NCBI RefSeq assembly: GCF_016429195.1
Contig: NZ_JAELUF010000002.1
Coordinates: forward strand, 35,843-99,842
Reading direction: 5' to 3'
DNA from: Brevundimonas sp. ASV9
GTDB lineage: Bacteria > Pseudomonadota > Alphaproteobacteria > Caulobacterales > Caulobacteraceae
Length of the DNA: 64,000 nt
Shown here piece after piece: positions 35,596 to 44,021 of this stretch (positions are counted from its first letter, which is position 1; each line of letters begins with the position of its first letter). The notes under the pieces were generated by a model. The model was not told where the DNA came from. It saw nothing but the letters and a program-made list of their open reading frames with translations, and did no database searches. The translations under genes were made by a program, and so were the position numbers.

Positions 35596-36900
35596 TTAGG
35601 TGGGAGCAATCCGCCAAACTGTATTCGACAGGTCGTCGGCAATGAACAGCACACGTTTGTTCCCATCGAACGCAACGCCGACCGGGCGTCCGCGCGCCTT
35701 GCCGTCCTTCAGGAAGCCTGTGGCGAAGTCGATGGGCTGACCCGCCGGACGGCCGGCGTTGAACGGCACCCAGACGACCTTGTAGCCGGACGGATCCTGG
35801 CGGTTCCAACTGCCGTGCATGCCGATGAAGGCGCCGTTGGCGAACGGCCCGCCAAAGCCGCCATTCCGGGCGAAGTCCAAGCCCAGGGCGGCGACGTGCG
35901 ATCCCAGGGCGTAGTCCGGCCGGATGGCCTTGGCGACCATCTCGGGGTTCTGCGGCATCACGCGCGGATCCCGGTTCTGGCCCCAATAGCTGTAGGGCCA
36001 GCCGTAGAAGGCCCCGTCCCGCACCTGGGTCAGATAGTCCGGGACCAGTTGCGGCCCCAGTTCGTCCCGCTCATTGACCACAGACCACAACAGATTGGTC
36101 GTGGGCTCGATGGCCAGGGCCGTTGGATTGCGAATGCCGGTGGCGATCGTGCGCCGTGCGCCGGTCGCCCGGTCGATCTCCCACACGGTAGCGCGCTCTT
36201 CCTCGACCGCCATGCCGCGCTCGCCGATGTTGGAGTTCGAGCCGGTGCCGACATACAGCTTCGACCCGTCCGCGCTGGCGGTCAGGGACTTGGTCCAGTG
36301 GTGGTTGATGCGCGACGGCAGCTCGGTCACTCGCTCGGCAGGCGTCGCAATGCCGGTCTGGCCCGGCTGGAAGGCGAAGCGAACCAGCGCTCCCTGTTCG
36401 GCGACATAGAGATAGCCGTCGACATAGGCCAGGCCGTAGGGCGCATCGAGGTTGTCCACGAGAACGGTCCGCAGTTCGGGCGTGCCATCGTTGTTCACGT
36501 CGCGCACCAGGGTGATGCGGTTGCCGCCTTTGATCTTGGTGTTGCCCTGCTTCTTGATGACGCCGGCGATCACATCCTTGGGCCGCATGGCGGGCGCATG
36601 GCCGCCGCGCCCCTCGGCGATCAGGACGTCGCCGTTGGGCAGGACCAGCATCTGACGCGGAATCTTGAGATCTGTGGCGAAGGCGCTGATCGTAAAGCCC
36701 TGCGGCACCGTCGGCGTCTCGCCGTTCCAGCCTGCCGGCGGGCTGATCTTCATCGGCGGCACTAGCGTCTCGTTGACCTTCGGCAGGTCGGGCGTCGCGC
36801 CGGTCTGATTCAGTTTCGGATCGCTGGCGTTGCCGCAGGATGCGACCGTCAGGGCCATGGCCAGGGTGGCGGCGCTGGCGGCGAGCAGGTTCTTGTTCAT
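35596..36900 (-). CDS. PQQ-dependent sugar dehydrogenase / L-sorbosone dehydrogenase-like lipoprotein
   Basis: A 434-residue six-bladed propeller protein of the soluble glucose/sorbosone dehydrogenase family. The signal peptide ends in a lipobox, ALTVASC, so it is likely anchored in the outer or inner membrane facing the periplasm. Family segments: IPRQMLVLPNGDVLIAEGRG, NLDAPYGLAYVDGYLYVAEQ, GTGSNSNIGERGM, IRNPTALAIEPTTN, GAFYGWPYSYWGQNRDPR and FIGMHGSWNRQDPSGYKVVW. PQQ as cofactor is expected from the family, but PQQ synthesis genes are not in this window. It overlaps by ATGA the end of the DUF2231 gene that precedes it, so it may pass electrons to or sit beside that membrane protein. Confidence 0.85.
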   Translation of the reverse strand: MNKNLLAASAATLAMALTVASCGNASDPKLNQTGATPDLPKVNETLVPPMKISPPAGWNGETPTVPQGFTISAFATDLKIPRQMLVLPNGDVLIAEGRGGHAPAMRPKDVIAGVIKKQGNTKIKGGNRITLVRDVNNDGTPELRTVLVDNLDAPYGLAYVDGYLYVAEQGALVRFAFQPGQTGIATPAERVTELPSRINHHWTKSLTASADGSKLYVGTGSNSNIGERGMAVEEERATVWEIDRATGARRTIATGIRNPTALAIEPTTNLLWSVVNERDELGPQLVPDYLTQVRDGAFYGWPYSYWGQNRDPRVMPQNPEMVAKAIRPDYALGSHVAALGLDFARNGGFGGPFANGAFIGMHGSWNRQDPSGYKVVWVPFNAGRPAGQPIDFATGFLKDGKARGRPVGVAFDGNKRVLFIADDLSNTVWRIAPT

Positions 36901-37322
36901 CGGACGCTCTCCCGCGCGGCATAGGCGGTCCAGCCGGCGACCAGGACCAGGATTGTGCAGAGGATCGACAGGATCAGACCGAAGGCTCCGACAGAGCTCC
37001 AGGCGTCCTGGCTGTGTTTGAAGGCGTTCACCAGCCCCAGCACCCAGGCCAGCGCGAGCGCGACCAGATGCACCGTCGCCCGCCGTGACCGCCCGTGGCG
37101 CAGGCCGACGACGAAATCAAAGATCGAAAACAGGCCTGCGACACCGCCGAACACCAGCGCTCCGGTAATCAGCCAGGCCGAGAAGTTCGTCCACTGGACC
37201 TCGGCCGTCTTCAGATAGGCGATGTCAGTGACCAGGGCGAAGGTGAACAGCGCGATCGGGAACGCCAGCAATAGCCAATGCAACGGTCGAACGACCGCCT
37301 CCTTCAGTCCATGGGTGCTCAT
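36897..37322 (-). CDS. DUF2231 family inner membrane protein
   Basis: A 141-residue protein with four predicted helices (about 13-32, 46-66, 85-103, 114-134) of the DUF2231 family, whose members accompany periplasmic redox proteins and may carry heme or quinone. Histidines occur near the helix ends (VRPLHWLLL, GLRHGRS, TVHLVAL). First gene of a two-gene operon with the sorbosone-dehydrogenase-like protein; stop and start overlap. Function inferred from context only. Confidence 0.8.
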   Translation of the reverse strand: MSTHGLKEAVVRPLHWLLLAFPIALFTFALVTDIAYLKTAEVQWTNFSAWLITGALVFGGVAGLFSIFDFVVGLRHGRSRRATVHLVALALAWVLGLVNAFKHSQDAWSSVGAFGLILSILCTILVLVAGWTAYAARESVR

Positions 37323-37814
37323 GCCAGCCCTCTCCGTAAAGTCTGGCTTGGCTAACCGTCTGAACGGGAAATGGTTCACCTGTTGCGTGTTCGCCTCGCA
37401 TTCCTCTGTCCGGATCACTCACCTTTAAGCAGCGTATTCAAATAGTACTGCCGGAGGCCTCCAACCGAGAACTGCAAATACGAGCCTGATGGCGCAAAGA
37501 CCGATGATGCTGGAATACGACCTCGGCGTCGGGGGGTCGAAAATGACCAGGATGCTACGGTAAGATTTCGCTCGGTTAACAGCCCTTGGATCGCATCTCA
37601 TCACCAGACGCCCGAAAGCTTTTGGTTAGGGGAGCGCTCCCGATAGGGCACAGTAGCATGCAGTACTCGAAATAATATTTGTTGCGATCCAAGCCCTTTG
37701 CTGTAACCCTCTTTCCCCGCGCCATTCCTTCGCGATCGAAGCCTGAAACCCAGCGGGCCTCAAAATGTCTACATGCAGGATGGCCAATCCTAGATCGGCC
37801 ATCCTGCGCGCAGA
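37323..37814. other. Long intergenic region between the aldehyde dehydrogenase and DUF2231 genes
   Basis: About 490 bases on which both neighbours are read leftward. It must carry the promoter of the DUF2231 operon and the end of the aldehyde dehydrogenase transcript, where a perfect hairpin is found. GC is lower than average. No RNA gene or credible small frame was recognised, though a small RNA cannot be excluded. Confidence 0.45.
37775..37807 (-). terminator. Perfect hairpin after the aldehyde dehydrogenase gene
   Basis: GCAGGATGGCC and GGCCATCCTGC form a perfect 11-bp stem with an 11-base loop, starting 7 bases after the stop codon of the dehydrogenase. There is no immediate U-tract on the minus strand (ATGTAGACATTTTG follows), so it may act as a stability element or a weak terminator. 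Confidence 0.6.
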
Positions 37815-39332
37815 TCAGAAGAAGCCCAGCTTGTCGGGGCTGTAGCTGACAAGCAGGTTCTTGGTCTGCTGATAGTGGTCCAGCATCATGCGGTGGTTCT
37901 CCCGCCCAATGCCCGACTTCTTGTAGCCGCCGAAGGCCGAATGGGCAGGATAGTGGTGGTAGCAGTTGGTCCAGACGCGGCCCGCCTGTATGGCGCGACC
38001 GGCGCGGTAAGCAGTGTTCATATCGCGCGACCACACCCCGGCGCCCAGGCCGTATTCGGTGTCGTTGGCGATTTTCATAGCCTCTTCGAAGGTTTTGAAG
38101 GTCGTCACCGCCAGGACCGGACCAAAGATTTCCTCTTGGAAGATCCGCATGTCGTTGGTGCCTTTGAACACGGTGGGCTTGATGTAATAGCCGCCGGCCA
38201 GATCGTCTTTGAGCGCGGCCTGATCGCCGCCGGTCAGAACCTCAGCGCCCTCCTCTTTGCCGAGCTTCAGGTAGCCGAGAATCTTGTCGAGCTGCTGGGT
38301 CGACGCCTGCGCCCCCACCATGGTCGCCGGATCCAGAGGGTCGCCTTGGACGATGGACTCCACCCGGGCGATCGCCTTTTTGATGAAGGCCTCATAGATG
38401 TCCTCATGGATCAAAGCGCGGCTGGGGCAGGTGCAGACCTCGCCCTGATTGAGCGCGAACATGGCGAACCCTTCCAGCGCCTTGTCCAGATAGGCGTCGT
38501 CGTGATCCATCACATCCTTGAAGAAGATGTTCGGCGACTTGCCGCCGAGCTCCAGCGTCACCGGGATCAGGTTCTGGGTCGCATAGCCCATGATCTTTTG
38601 GCCGACGGCGGTCGAGCCGGTGAAGGCGATCTTGGCGATGCGAGGATTGGTGGCCAACGGCTCGCCCACCTCGGCCCCCGTGCCCGACACGATGTTCAGC
38701 ACGCCGGCCGGCAGCAGGTCCTGGATCAGTTCGATCACCACGAGGATAGACGCCGGAGTCTGTTCTGCCGGCTTCAGCACGATGCAGTTGCCCGCCGCCA
38801 GGGCCGGGGCGATTTTCCAGGCCGCCATCAGGATTGGGAAGTTCCAGGGGATAATCTGCCCCACCACGCCAAGCGGCTCGTGGAAGTGATAGGCGACCGT
38901 ATCGTGGTCCAGTTCCGAGATTCCGCCTTCCTGGGCCCGGATGCAGCCGGCGAAATAGCGGAAATGGTCGATCGCGAGGGGGATGTCGGCGGCCGTCGTC
39001 TCGCGCACAGGCTTTCCGTTGTCCCAAGTCTCCGCCTCTGCGACGGCTTGCAGATTGGCCTCGATCCGGTCGGCGATCTTGTTCAGGAGGACGGCGCGTT
39101 CGGCGACGCTGGTTCGCCCCCAGGCGTCCTTGGCGGCGTGAGCGGCGTCCAGAGCCAGTTCGACGTCGGCCGCGTTCGATCGTGCGACCTCGCACAGGAC
39201 CCGGCCATTCACCGGCGAGGTGTTCTCGAAATAGCGGCCGTTGACGGGCTGGACCCAGCGTCCGCCGATGAAGTTGTCGTAGCGCGCCTTGAATTTGGGG
39301 GTCGCGGCGCGAATGAATTCGGGCTTGGTCAT
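37815..39332 (-). CDS. aldB: NAD-dependent aldehyde dehydrogenase, AldB/ExaC type
   Basis: Oxidises acetaldehyde and other short aldehydes to acids. The 505-residue protein follows E. coli AldB over its whole length: [49 protein letters not shown], the general base in LELGGKSPN and the catalytic cysteine in [11 protein letters not shown], then [12 protein letters not shown] near-perfect AGGAGG lies before the ATG. A palindromic operator candidate lies about 110 bp upstream, followed by the gene for a GAF/Fis-type regulator, so ethanol- or aldehyde-responsive control is likely. Confidence 0.93.
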   Translation of the reverse strand: MTKPEFIRAATPKFKARYDNFIGGRWVQPVNGRYFENTSPVNGRVLCEVARSNAADVELALDAAHAAKDAWGRTSVAERAVLLNKIADRIEANLQAVAEAETWDNGKPVRETTAADIPLAIDHFRYFAGCIRAQEGGISELDHDTVAYHFHEPLGVVGQIIPWNFPILMAAWKIAPALAAGNCIVLKPAEQTPASILVVIELIQDLLPAGVLNIVSGTGAEVGEPLATNPRIAKIAFTGSTAVGQKIMGYATQNLIPVTLELGGKSPNIFFKDVMDHDDAYLDKALEGFAMFALNQGEVCTCPSRALIHEDIYEAFIKKAIARVESIVQGDPLDPATMVGAQASTQQLDKILGYLKLGKEEGAEVLTGGDQAALKDDLAGGYYIKPTVFKGTNDMRIFQEEIFGPVLAVTTFKTFEEAMKIANDTEYGLGAGVWSRDMNTAYRAGRAIQAGRVWTNCYHHYPAHSAFGGYKKSGIGRENHRMMLDHYQQTKNLLVSYSPDKLGFF

Positions 39333-39442
39333 GAAGGCCTCCTGCGTTGTCCTCTGGCGTCGATTGTCGACGTCGTTGGATCAGAAGGTCATCCCGCCGA
39401 GAGCGTAACGCCATACGCCGCTGCCATGCTGCGGCGCAAACC

Positions 39443-39460
39443 TGTCGCATAACTGCGACA
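39443..39460. promoter_or_regulatory. Palindrome upstream of the aldehyde dehydrogenase gene
   Basis: TGTCGCA-TAAC-TGCGACA is a perfect 7-bp inverted repeat with a 4-base spacer, located between the regulator gene and aldB, about 111 bp before the aldB start. Its size suits a Fis-type helix-turn-helix dimer such as that of the adjacent AcoR-like regulator. No convincing sigma-54 -24/-12 element was found between it and the gene. Confidence 0.6.
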
Positions 39461-39469
39461 GATCACTTG

Positions 39470-40441
39470 CTAAGGTGCGTTACAGAGGCCTAGCCGGTGC
39501 AGCTTACGGTGCAGGGTCGCGCGGCTGACCCCGAGCGCGCGCGCGGCCGCCGAGACATTGCCGCCGCTCAAGGCTAGCGCGCGACGCACCGCGCCGCGTT
39601 CGGCGTTCAGAAGATCGGCTTCTACGGCGCCTACGCCCAGCACCTCCGATGCCGCGAGCTGGTTCGCGATCCGGTCGTCGGTGATCGCGAGCGCAAGGCG
39701 TGCGGCCCGCGTCGCTCCAACCACCAGATCGTCCTGGTCAACCGCCAGCAGAGCCGCCGTGTTTCGTCCGGCCGCATCGTCGGTCAGCACGATGCGCGCG
39801 TGGGGAAAGGCCTGCCGGAAGGTTTGCGCCTCGATCGCTCTCGCAGCATCCGCCACCGCCGCCGCAATCAACCCCAATACGCCCTGCGTCGCATCGGCCC
39901 GGCACGACGAGACGTCCAACAAGCCCGCCAGCCGCCCTGTTGGACCGTAGATGGGATGGCTGGTGCAACTCAGCGCCGTGTTACGGGTGTGAAAATGCTG
40001 ATCGCGATGTATGGTCAGCGGCCGACGCTCGGCCAAAGCCGTGCCGATGCCGTTTGTACCCTCAACCGCCTCAGACCAGACCGCGCCGGGCCATAAGCCC
40101 CAGCGGCGGAAGATTTCATCATCCGCCGCTGCGCCTCGCCGTTCCAGGGTCACCCCTTCAGCGTTGGTGAGAAGAACACAGCATCCGGTGTCGCCGACGG
40201 CCAGGAACAGGCGGTCAAGCGAGTCCTGAGCCGCCCTTGTCATCGGCTCCATGGCGTCACGGGCTTCGCGCAACTCCTGGTTTGTCAGGGTGTTCGGCCG
40301 GCCTTCATCCTCGGGATCGAGCCCATAAAGCGACATCGATCGTCGCCATGACGCCGCCAAGGCCGAACGCGCCTCACCGCCGGCGGCGTCCAGCGCCTGT
40401 TTGATCAGCTTGCCGTGGCCATGTCCCGTTTGCGCGACCAT
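39470..40441 (-). CDS. AcoR-like GAF-Fis regulator lacking the AAA+ domain
   Basis: A 323-residue regulator. The N-terminal part has the AcoR-type start (ALAASWRRSMSLYGLDPE) and a GAF sensor domain of about residues 70-200 including LLTNAEGVTLERRG, EGTNGIGTALAERRP and HPIYGPTGRLAGLLDVSS. The C-terminus is a Fis-type helix-turn-helix (RRALALSGGNVSAAARALGVSRATLHRKL). The central sigma-54-activating AAA+ ATPase of true AcoR proteins is absent: no GAFTGA or Walker A motif is seen, and the length leaves no room for it. It should therefore act with a sigma-70-type promoter or as a repressor. It precedes aldB on the same strand. Confidence 0.85.
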   Translation of the reverse strand: MVAQTGHGHGKLIKQALDAAGGEARSALAASWRRSMSLYGLDPEDEGRPNTLTNQELREARDAMEPMTRAAQDSLDRLFLAVGDTGCCVLLTNAEGVTLERRGAAADDEIFRRWGLWPGAVWSEAVEGTNGIGTALAERRPLTIHRDQHFHTRNTALSCTSHPIYGPTGRLAGLLDVSSCRADATQGVLGLIAAAVADAARAIEAQTFRQAFPHARIVLTDDAAGRNTAALLAVDQDDLVVGATRAARLALAITDDRIANQLAASEVLGVGAVEADLLNAERGAVRRALALSGGNVSAAARALGVSRATLHRKLHRLGLCNAP

Positions 40442-40530
40442 TGATTGTCCCTGGCGCTCTGTCGGAAAAAGAGCGCCGCATCGGCGTTCCAGTCAATGGG
40501 ACAAAGGTCGCTGACCCGTGGAGGCTTCGG

Positions 40531-41187
40531 CTAGAACTTGCGGCTGACGCCCAACGACAAGACCCACGGATCGAGGTTCACGCTGGACTTCAGGGTGCCG
40601 TCGTTGATCTTGGCGTCGGTTTCGAACCAGACCTTCTTGACGTCAAGGTTTAGGCTCCAGGGCCCCTGAATGCCGACGTCCGCGCCCGCTTGGAGCGCGT
40701 AGCCGAAACCGTCGTCCAGATCGACGGTGAAGCCGTTCTTGTCCTTGCCGCTGTAGAACAGCATGTAATTCACGCCCGCGCCGACATAGGGGCTGACGCG
40801 GCCCTGACTCAGCGGGCGGTATTGCAGGGTGACCACCGGCGGCAGGACCCAGGTCTCATGCACGGCCACATCCGTTGCGCCGCCTTGGGCGCGGATTTCG
40901 TGCCGAGTCGTGCCCAGGATCGCCTCGACCGCGAGGTGATCGGTCAGGAAATAGGTGAAGCCCAGGGTCGGCATGACGCTGTCGCCCACGTCCACCTTCA
41001 AACCGGTATCCGCGTCCGCCGCCGTGGTGATGGCGTCATCGGCCTGGGAGAAGACGTCGGTGATGCGCACGCTCACTAGGAAGTCGCCCTTCTTCGGGGC
41101 CTCCCAAGCACCGGACGTCTGAGCGAAAGCCGGCGCCGCGCAGGCGGTGAAGGCGACAGCGGCGAGCAGCAAGGTCTTGGTTTTCAT
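40531..41187 (-). CDS. ompW: OmpW-family outer membrane protein
   Basis: A small eight-stranded beta-barrel of 218 residues. A signal peptide (KTKTLLLAAVAFTACAAPAFA) is followed by GDFLVSVRITDVFSQ, a family-like VDVGDSVMPTLGFTYFLTDHLAVE, YRPLSQGRVSPYVGAGVNYML and the terminal SLGVSRKF ending in phenylalanine. OmpW proteins form narrow hydrophobic channels; in enterobacteria the gene responds to oxygen through FNR. An FNR-like half-perfect box about 86 bp before the start fits that. ATG at 41187 is chosen for the signal peptide. Confidence 0.9.
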   Translation of the reverse strand: MKTKTLLLAAVAFTACAAPAFAQTSGAWEAPKKGDFLVSVRITDVFSQADDAITTAADADTGLKVDVGDSVMPTLGFTYFLTDHLAVEAILGTTRHEIRAQGGATDVAVHETWVLPPVVTLQYRPLSQGRVSPYVGAGVNYMLFYSGKDKNGFTVDLDDGFGYALQAGADVGIQGPWSLNLDVKKVWFETDAKINDGTLKSSVNLDPWVLSLGVSRKF

Positions 41188-41272
41188 CTTCTGATTCCCG
41201 ACGCCCGGGCCGCCTCGTGCGGCCTTCGTCAGGCGTCTGAGCGGGGTGTGCGCCCCGGCGAAGACCTCAGCC

Positions 41273-41286
41273 TTGATCCAGCGCAA
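41273..41286. promoter_or_regulatory. Imperfect FNR/FixK-like box upstream of ompW
   Basis: TTGATCCAGCGCAA keeps the left half TTGAT and a right half GCAA, against the TTGAT-N4-ATCAA consensus. It lies in the hemN-ompW gap. Given the perfect box and FNR-family gene nearby, control by oxygen is plausible, but the right half has two mismatches. Confidence 0.35.
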
Positions 41287-41316
41287 ATCGCTCAAGGGGG
41301 TGGACAATCTGTCCAG

Positions 41317-42693
41317 TCACACGACCCGCGCATGCCTATGCTGAACAGCCGCCGCACCGGGATCGAAGGCGGCGCAAACCGCCCTGACGAACGGACGGCC
41401 CAGGTCGGTCACCGCCAACACCGTCCCGTCGATCCGCACCAGACCATCGTCGACGAAGCGCTCCAACAGGGACCAGGCGCCGGCGAGGTCCGACAGCTCT
41501 CGACCGCGACGCCGGACGATGGGCGCGAGATCGACGACGAAATCGCACATCAGCCGCTCGATGATCTCGCTGACGAACGCGTCGCCTTCGGTCAGGGCGA
41601 CGCCTCGAGCGACCGGCAGGTCGCCGGCCTCGACAGCGCGGCGCCAGTCGCGTTCTTGCGCCTGGTTCTGAACATAGCCCCTGGGCGTGCGGCTGATCGA
41701 CGAAGCGCCCAGGCCGATCAGCACGTCTGCGGCGTCGGTGGTGTAGCCCTGGAAGTTGCGATGCAGCCGTCCGGCCCGGTCCGCCGCCGCCAGCCCGTCG
41801 TGCGGCAGCGCGAAATGGTCCAGTCCGATCGCCTGCCATCCCTTGCCGACCAGATAGCGCGCCGCCGCCTGGCTTTGAGCGAAGCGCGCTTCGGCGTCCG
41901 GCAGATCGGCGTCGTTGATCAACCGCTGATGCGGCTTCATCCACGGCACATGGGCATAGCCGAATAGGGCGATCCGTTCGGGTCTCAGCGTCGTGACCTG
42001 GCCCAGGGTGGTGATGACGTTCTCGACGGCCTGAAGCGGCAGGCCGTACATCAGATCCAGGTTGAGGGAGGTCACGCCCTGCCCCCGCAGGGCCTCGACC
42101 GCCCAGCGGATGGTTTCGAAACGCTCGGGCCGGTTCACCGCCGCCTGCACGCTTGGCGACAGGTCCTGCACGCCCAGACTGGCGCGGCTCAGGCCGATGC
42201 GGCCCGCCGCCTCAACCCACTCCTGCGTCAGAACTTCGGGATCCAACTCGGCGGCGACCTCGAAACAGTCGCCCAAGTCGAACCGCGCGGACAGACCGGC
42301 GAACAGTCGTTCCAGATCGTCCGGCGATAACATGTTCGGCGTGCCGCCGCCCAGATGGATCGAGCCGACACGGACCGGCCGGCCGATCTGGGCAAGAACC
42401 AAATCCGCCTCGCGCAGCAGCAGATCGACATAGCTGGAGATGACGCCTGCCCGGTTCACCGCCCGGGTGTTGCAGCCGCAGTACCAACACAGCCGCTTGC
42501 AGAACGGCAGGTGCAGATACAGCGAGACCGGCTGATCGGAGGGCGCGCGCCCCAGCCAGTCGGCCCATTCGCCAAGTCCGACGGCGGGCGTGAACTGGGC
42601 CGCCGTCGGATAGGAGGTATAGCGCGGCGCATGGGCGTCATAGCGCGCGATCAGGTCGCGAACGGACAGGCGCGCGGGGCTAGAGAGGGACAT
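41317..42693 (-). CDS. hemN: Oxygen-independent coproporphyrinogen III oxidase (radical SAM)
   Basis: Makes protoporphyrinogen IX without oxygen, allowing heme synthesis when air is low. The 458-residue protein has the radical SAM cluster motif CKRLCWYCGC (CxxxCxxC), the HemN start RYDAHAPRYTSYPTAAQF, GGGTPNML, LDLMYGLPLQ and GLGASSIS. Its ATG lies inside the last codons of cydX (14-base overlap), so it is translated with the bd oxidase operon. That links heme supply to the heme-rich oxidase under low oxygen. A farther upstream frame start lies in cydX and is not needed. Confidence 0.95.
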   Translation of the reverse strand: MSLSSPARLSVRDLIARYDAHAPRYTSYPTAAQFTPAVGLGEWADWLGRAPSDQPVSLYLHLPFCKRLCWYCGCNTRAVNRAGVISSYVDLLLREADLVLAQIGRPVRVGSIHLGGGTPNMLSPDDLERLFAGLSARFDLGDCFEVAAELDPEVLTQEWVEAAGRIGLSRASLGVQDLSPSVQAAVNRPERFETIRWAVEALRGQGVTSLNLDLMYGLPLQAVENVITTLGQVTTLRPERIALFGYAHVPWMKPHQRLINDADLPDAEARFAQSQAAARYLVGKGWQAIGLDHFALPHDGLAAADRAGRLHRNFQGYTTDAADVLIGLGASSISRTPRGYVQNQAQERDWRRAVEAGDLPVARGVALTEGDAFVSEIIERLMCDFVVDLAPIVRRRGRELSDLAGAWSLLERFVDDGLVRIDGTVLAVTDLGRPFVRAVCAAFDPGAAAVQHRHARVV

Positions 42694-42829
42694 CGCCCTC
42701 TTTCGATGCGTCGGGCGTGGACAGGCCGGCGTCGCCTTCGTCAAACAGATGGAACTCGTGCCACAGGCCGTTCAGCACGCCGAAACCGACGGCCAGGCCA
42801 AGCCCCAGGATCCAGGAAAAATACCACAT
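42680..42829 (-). CDS. cydX: Cytochrome bd oxidase small subunit CydX
   Basis: A 49-residue single-span protein beginning MWYFSWILGLGLAVGFGVLN and continuing with GLWHEFHLFDE, the hallmark of CydX (YbgT), which stabilises the heme site of bd oxidase. The first 20 or so residues form the membrane helix; the tail is acidic and longer than in E. coli (37 residues). AGGAG stands nine bases before the ATG, 19 bp after the cydB stop. Its end overlaps the hemN start. It is short enough to be missed by gene finders. Confidence 0.92.
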   Translation of the reverse strand: MWYFSWILGLGLAVGFGVLNGLWHEFHLFDEGDAGLSTPDASKEGDVPL

Positions 42830-42848
42830 GGTTCTGCGCTCCTAAGGC

Positions 42849-43997
42849 TCAGTACAGGTCGGGGTTGGTCTTGAGGGCGGCGGTCGATGTCCGACCCCAC
42901 AGCACGCGATAGACCCAGGCGGTGTAGAGCAGCACCAGAGGCAGGAAGATCAGCGTGCAGATCAGCATGATGAACAGGGTCAGATGGCTGGATGAGGCGT
43001 TCCACACCGTCAGGCTGGACTGAGGATTGACCGAGCTGGGCAGGATGAACGGGAACATCGACAGGCCGACGGTGGAGATGATGCCCACGGTGGACAGGGA
43101 CGATCCGCCGAACGCCAGGGGCGCGGACCGCCGCCACATGCCGACCAGGCCGACCAGCGCGCCCAGGAAGCCCAGCGCCGGTGCGATCAGCATCCACGGA
43201 TAGCGGCCGTAGTTGTCCAGCCAGGCGCCGGGCGCGGCCTGAACCGTCGTGCGAAGCGGATTGGAGAAGCCGTTGACGTCCAGCGCGCCGGTGATCCGGT
43301 AGCCCAAACCGCCGTACGCGACATACAGTCCGCCGACCGCGAACAGGATCAGGGCCAGAACAGCCGCGACCGTACCGAACAAACGCGCCCGCTCCATCAC
43401 CGGGCCGGCCTCGGCCTTGACCGACAACCAGGCCGCGCCGTGCAGGACCAGCATGGCCACCGACAACAGGCCGGCGATGAGGCTGAAGGGAGTGAACAGG
43501 CCGAGCAGCGTGCCGTCGTAGAAGGACCGCAGGTCGCCATCCAGATGGAAGGGCGCGCCCAGCAGGACGTTGCCCACCGCGACGCCGAACACCAAGGCCG
43601 GAACGAAGCCGCCGATGAACAGGCACCAGTCCCAGAACGACCGCCACTTGGGAGACGCCCGCTTGGAGCGATATTTGAACGACACCGGCCGCAGGATCAG
43701 CGCGGACAGCACCAGGAACATGGCCAGGTAGAAGCCCGAGAAGCTGACGGCGTAGACGAAGGGCCAGGCGGCGAAGATGGCGCCGCCGCCCAGGATGAAC
43801 CACACTTGGTTTCCTTCCCAGGTGGCGCCGACGGTGTTGATCACCATGCGGCGTTCCTCATCCGTCTTGGCGACGAACGGCAGAAGGGCGCCGACGCCCA
43901 GGTCGAAGCCGTCGGTCAGGGCGAAGGCGATCAGAAGCACGCCCAGCAGCCCCCACCAGATCAAACGAAGGGTGGCGAAGTCGAGGGGAAGATCCAT
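42849..43997 (-). CDS. cydB: Cytochrome bd ubiquinol oxidase subunit II
   Basis: A 382-residue membrane subunit of the high-affinity quinol oxidase. CydB segments include TLRLIWWGLLGVLLIAFAL, DGFDLGVGALLPFV, INTVGATWEGNQVWFILGGG and AAWPFVYAVSFSGFYLAMF at the N-terminus, and SSVNPQSSLTVWNASSSHLTL near the C-terminus. About eight or nine membrane helices are visible. It follows cydA by 24 bp and precedes cydX. Confidence 0.96.
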   Translation of the reverse strand: MDLPLDFATLRLIWWGLLGVLLIAFALTDGFDLGVGALLPFVAKTDEERRMVINTVGATWEGNQVWFILGGGAIFAAWPFVYAVSFSGFYLAMFLVLSALILRPVSFKYRSKRASPKWRSFWDWCLFIGGFVPALVFGVAVGNVLLGAPFHLDGDLRSFYDGTLLGLFTPFSLIAGLLSVAMLVLHGAAWLSVKAEAGPVMERARLFGTVAAVLALILFAVGGLYVAYGGLGYRITGALDVNGFSNPLRTTVQAAPGAWLDNYGRYPWMLIAPALGFLGALVGLVGMWRRSAPLAFGGSSLSTVGIISTVGLSMFPFILPSSVNPQSSLTVWNASSSHLTLFIMLICTLIFLPLVLLYTAWVYRVLWGRTSTAALKTNPDLY

Positions 43998-44021
43998 TGT
44001 CGGATGTCCTAAGGTCTTGGG

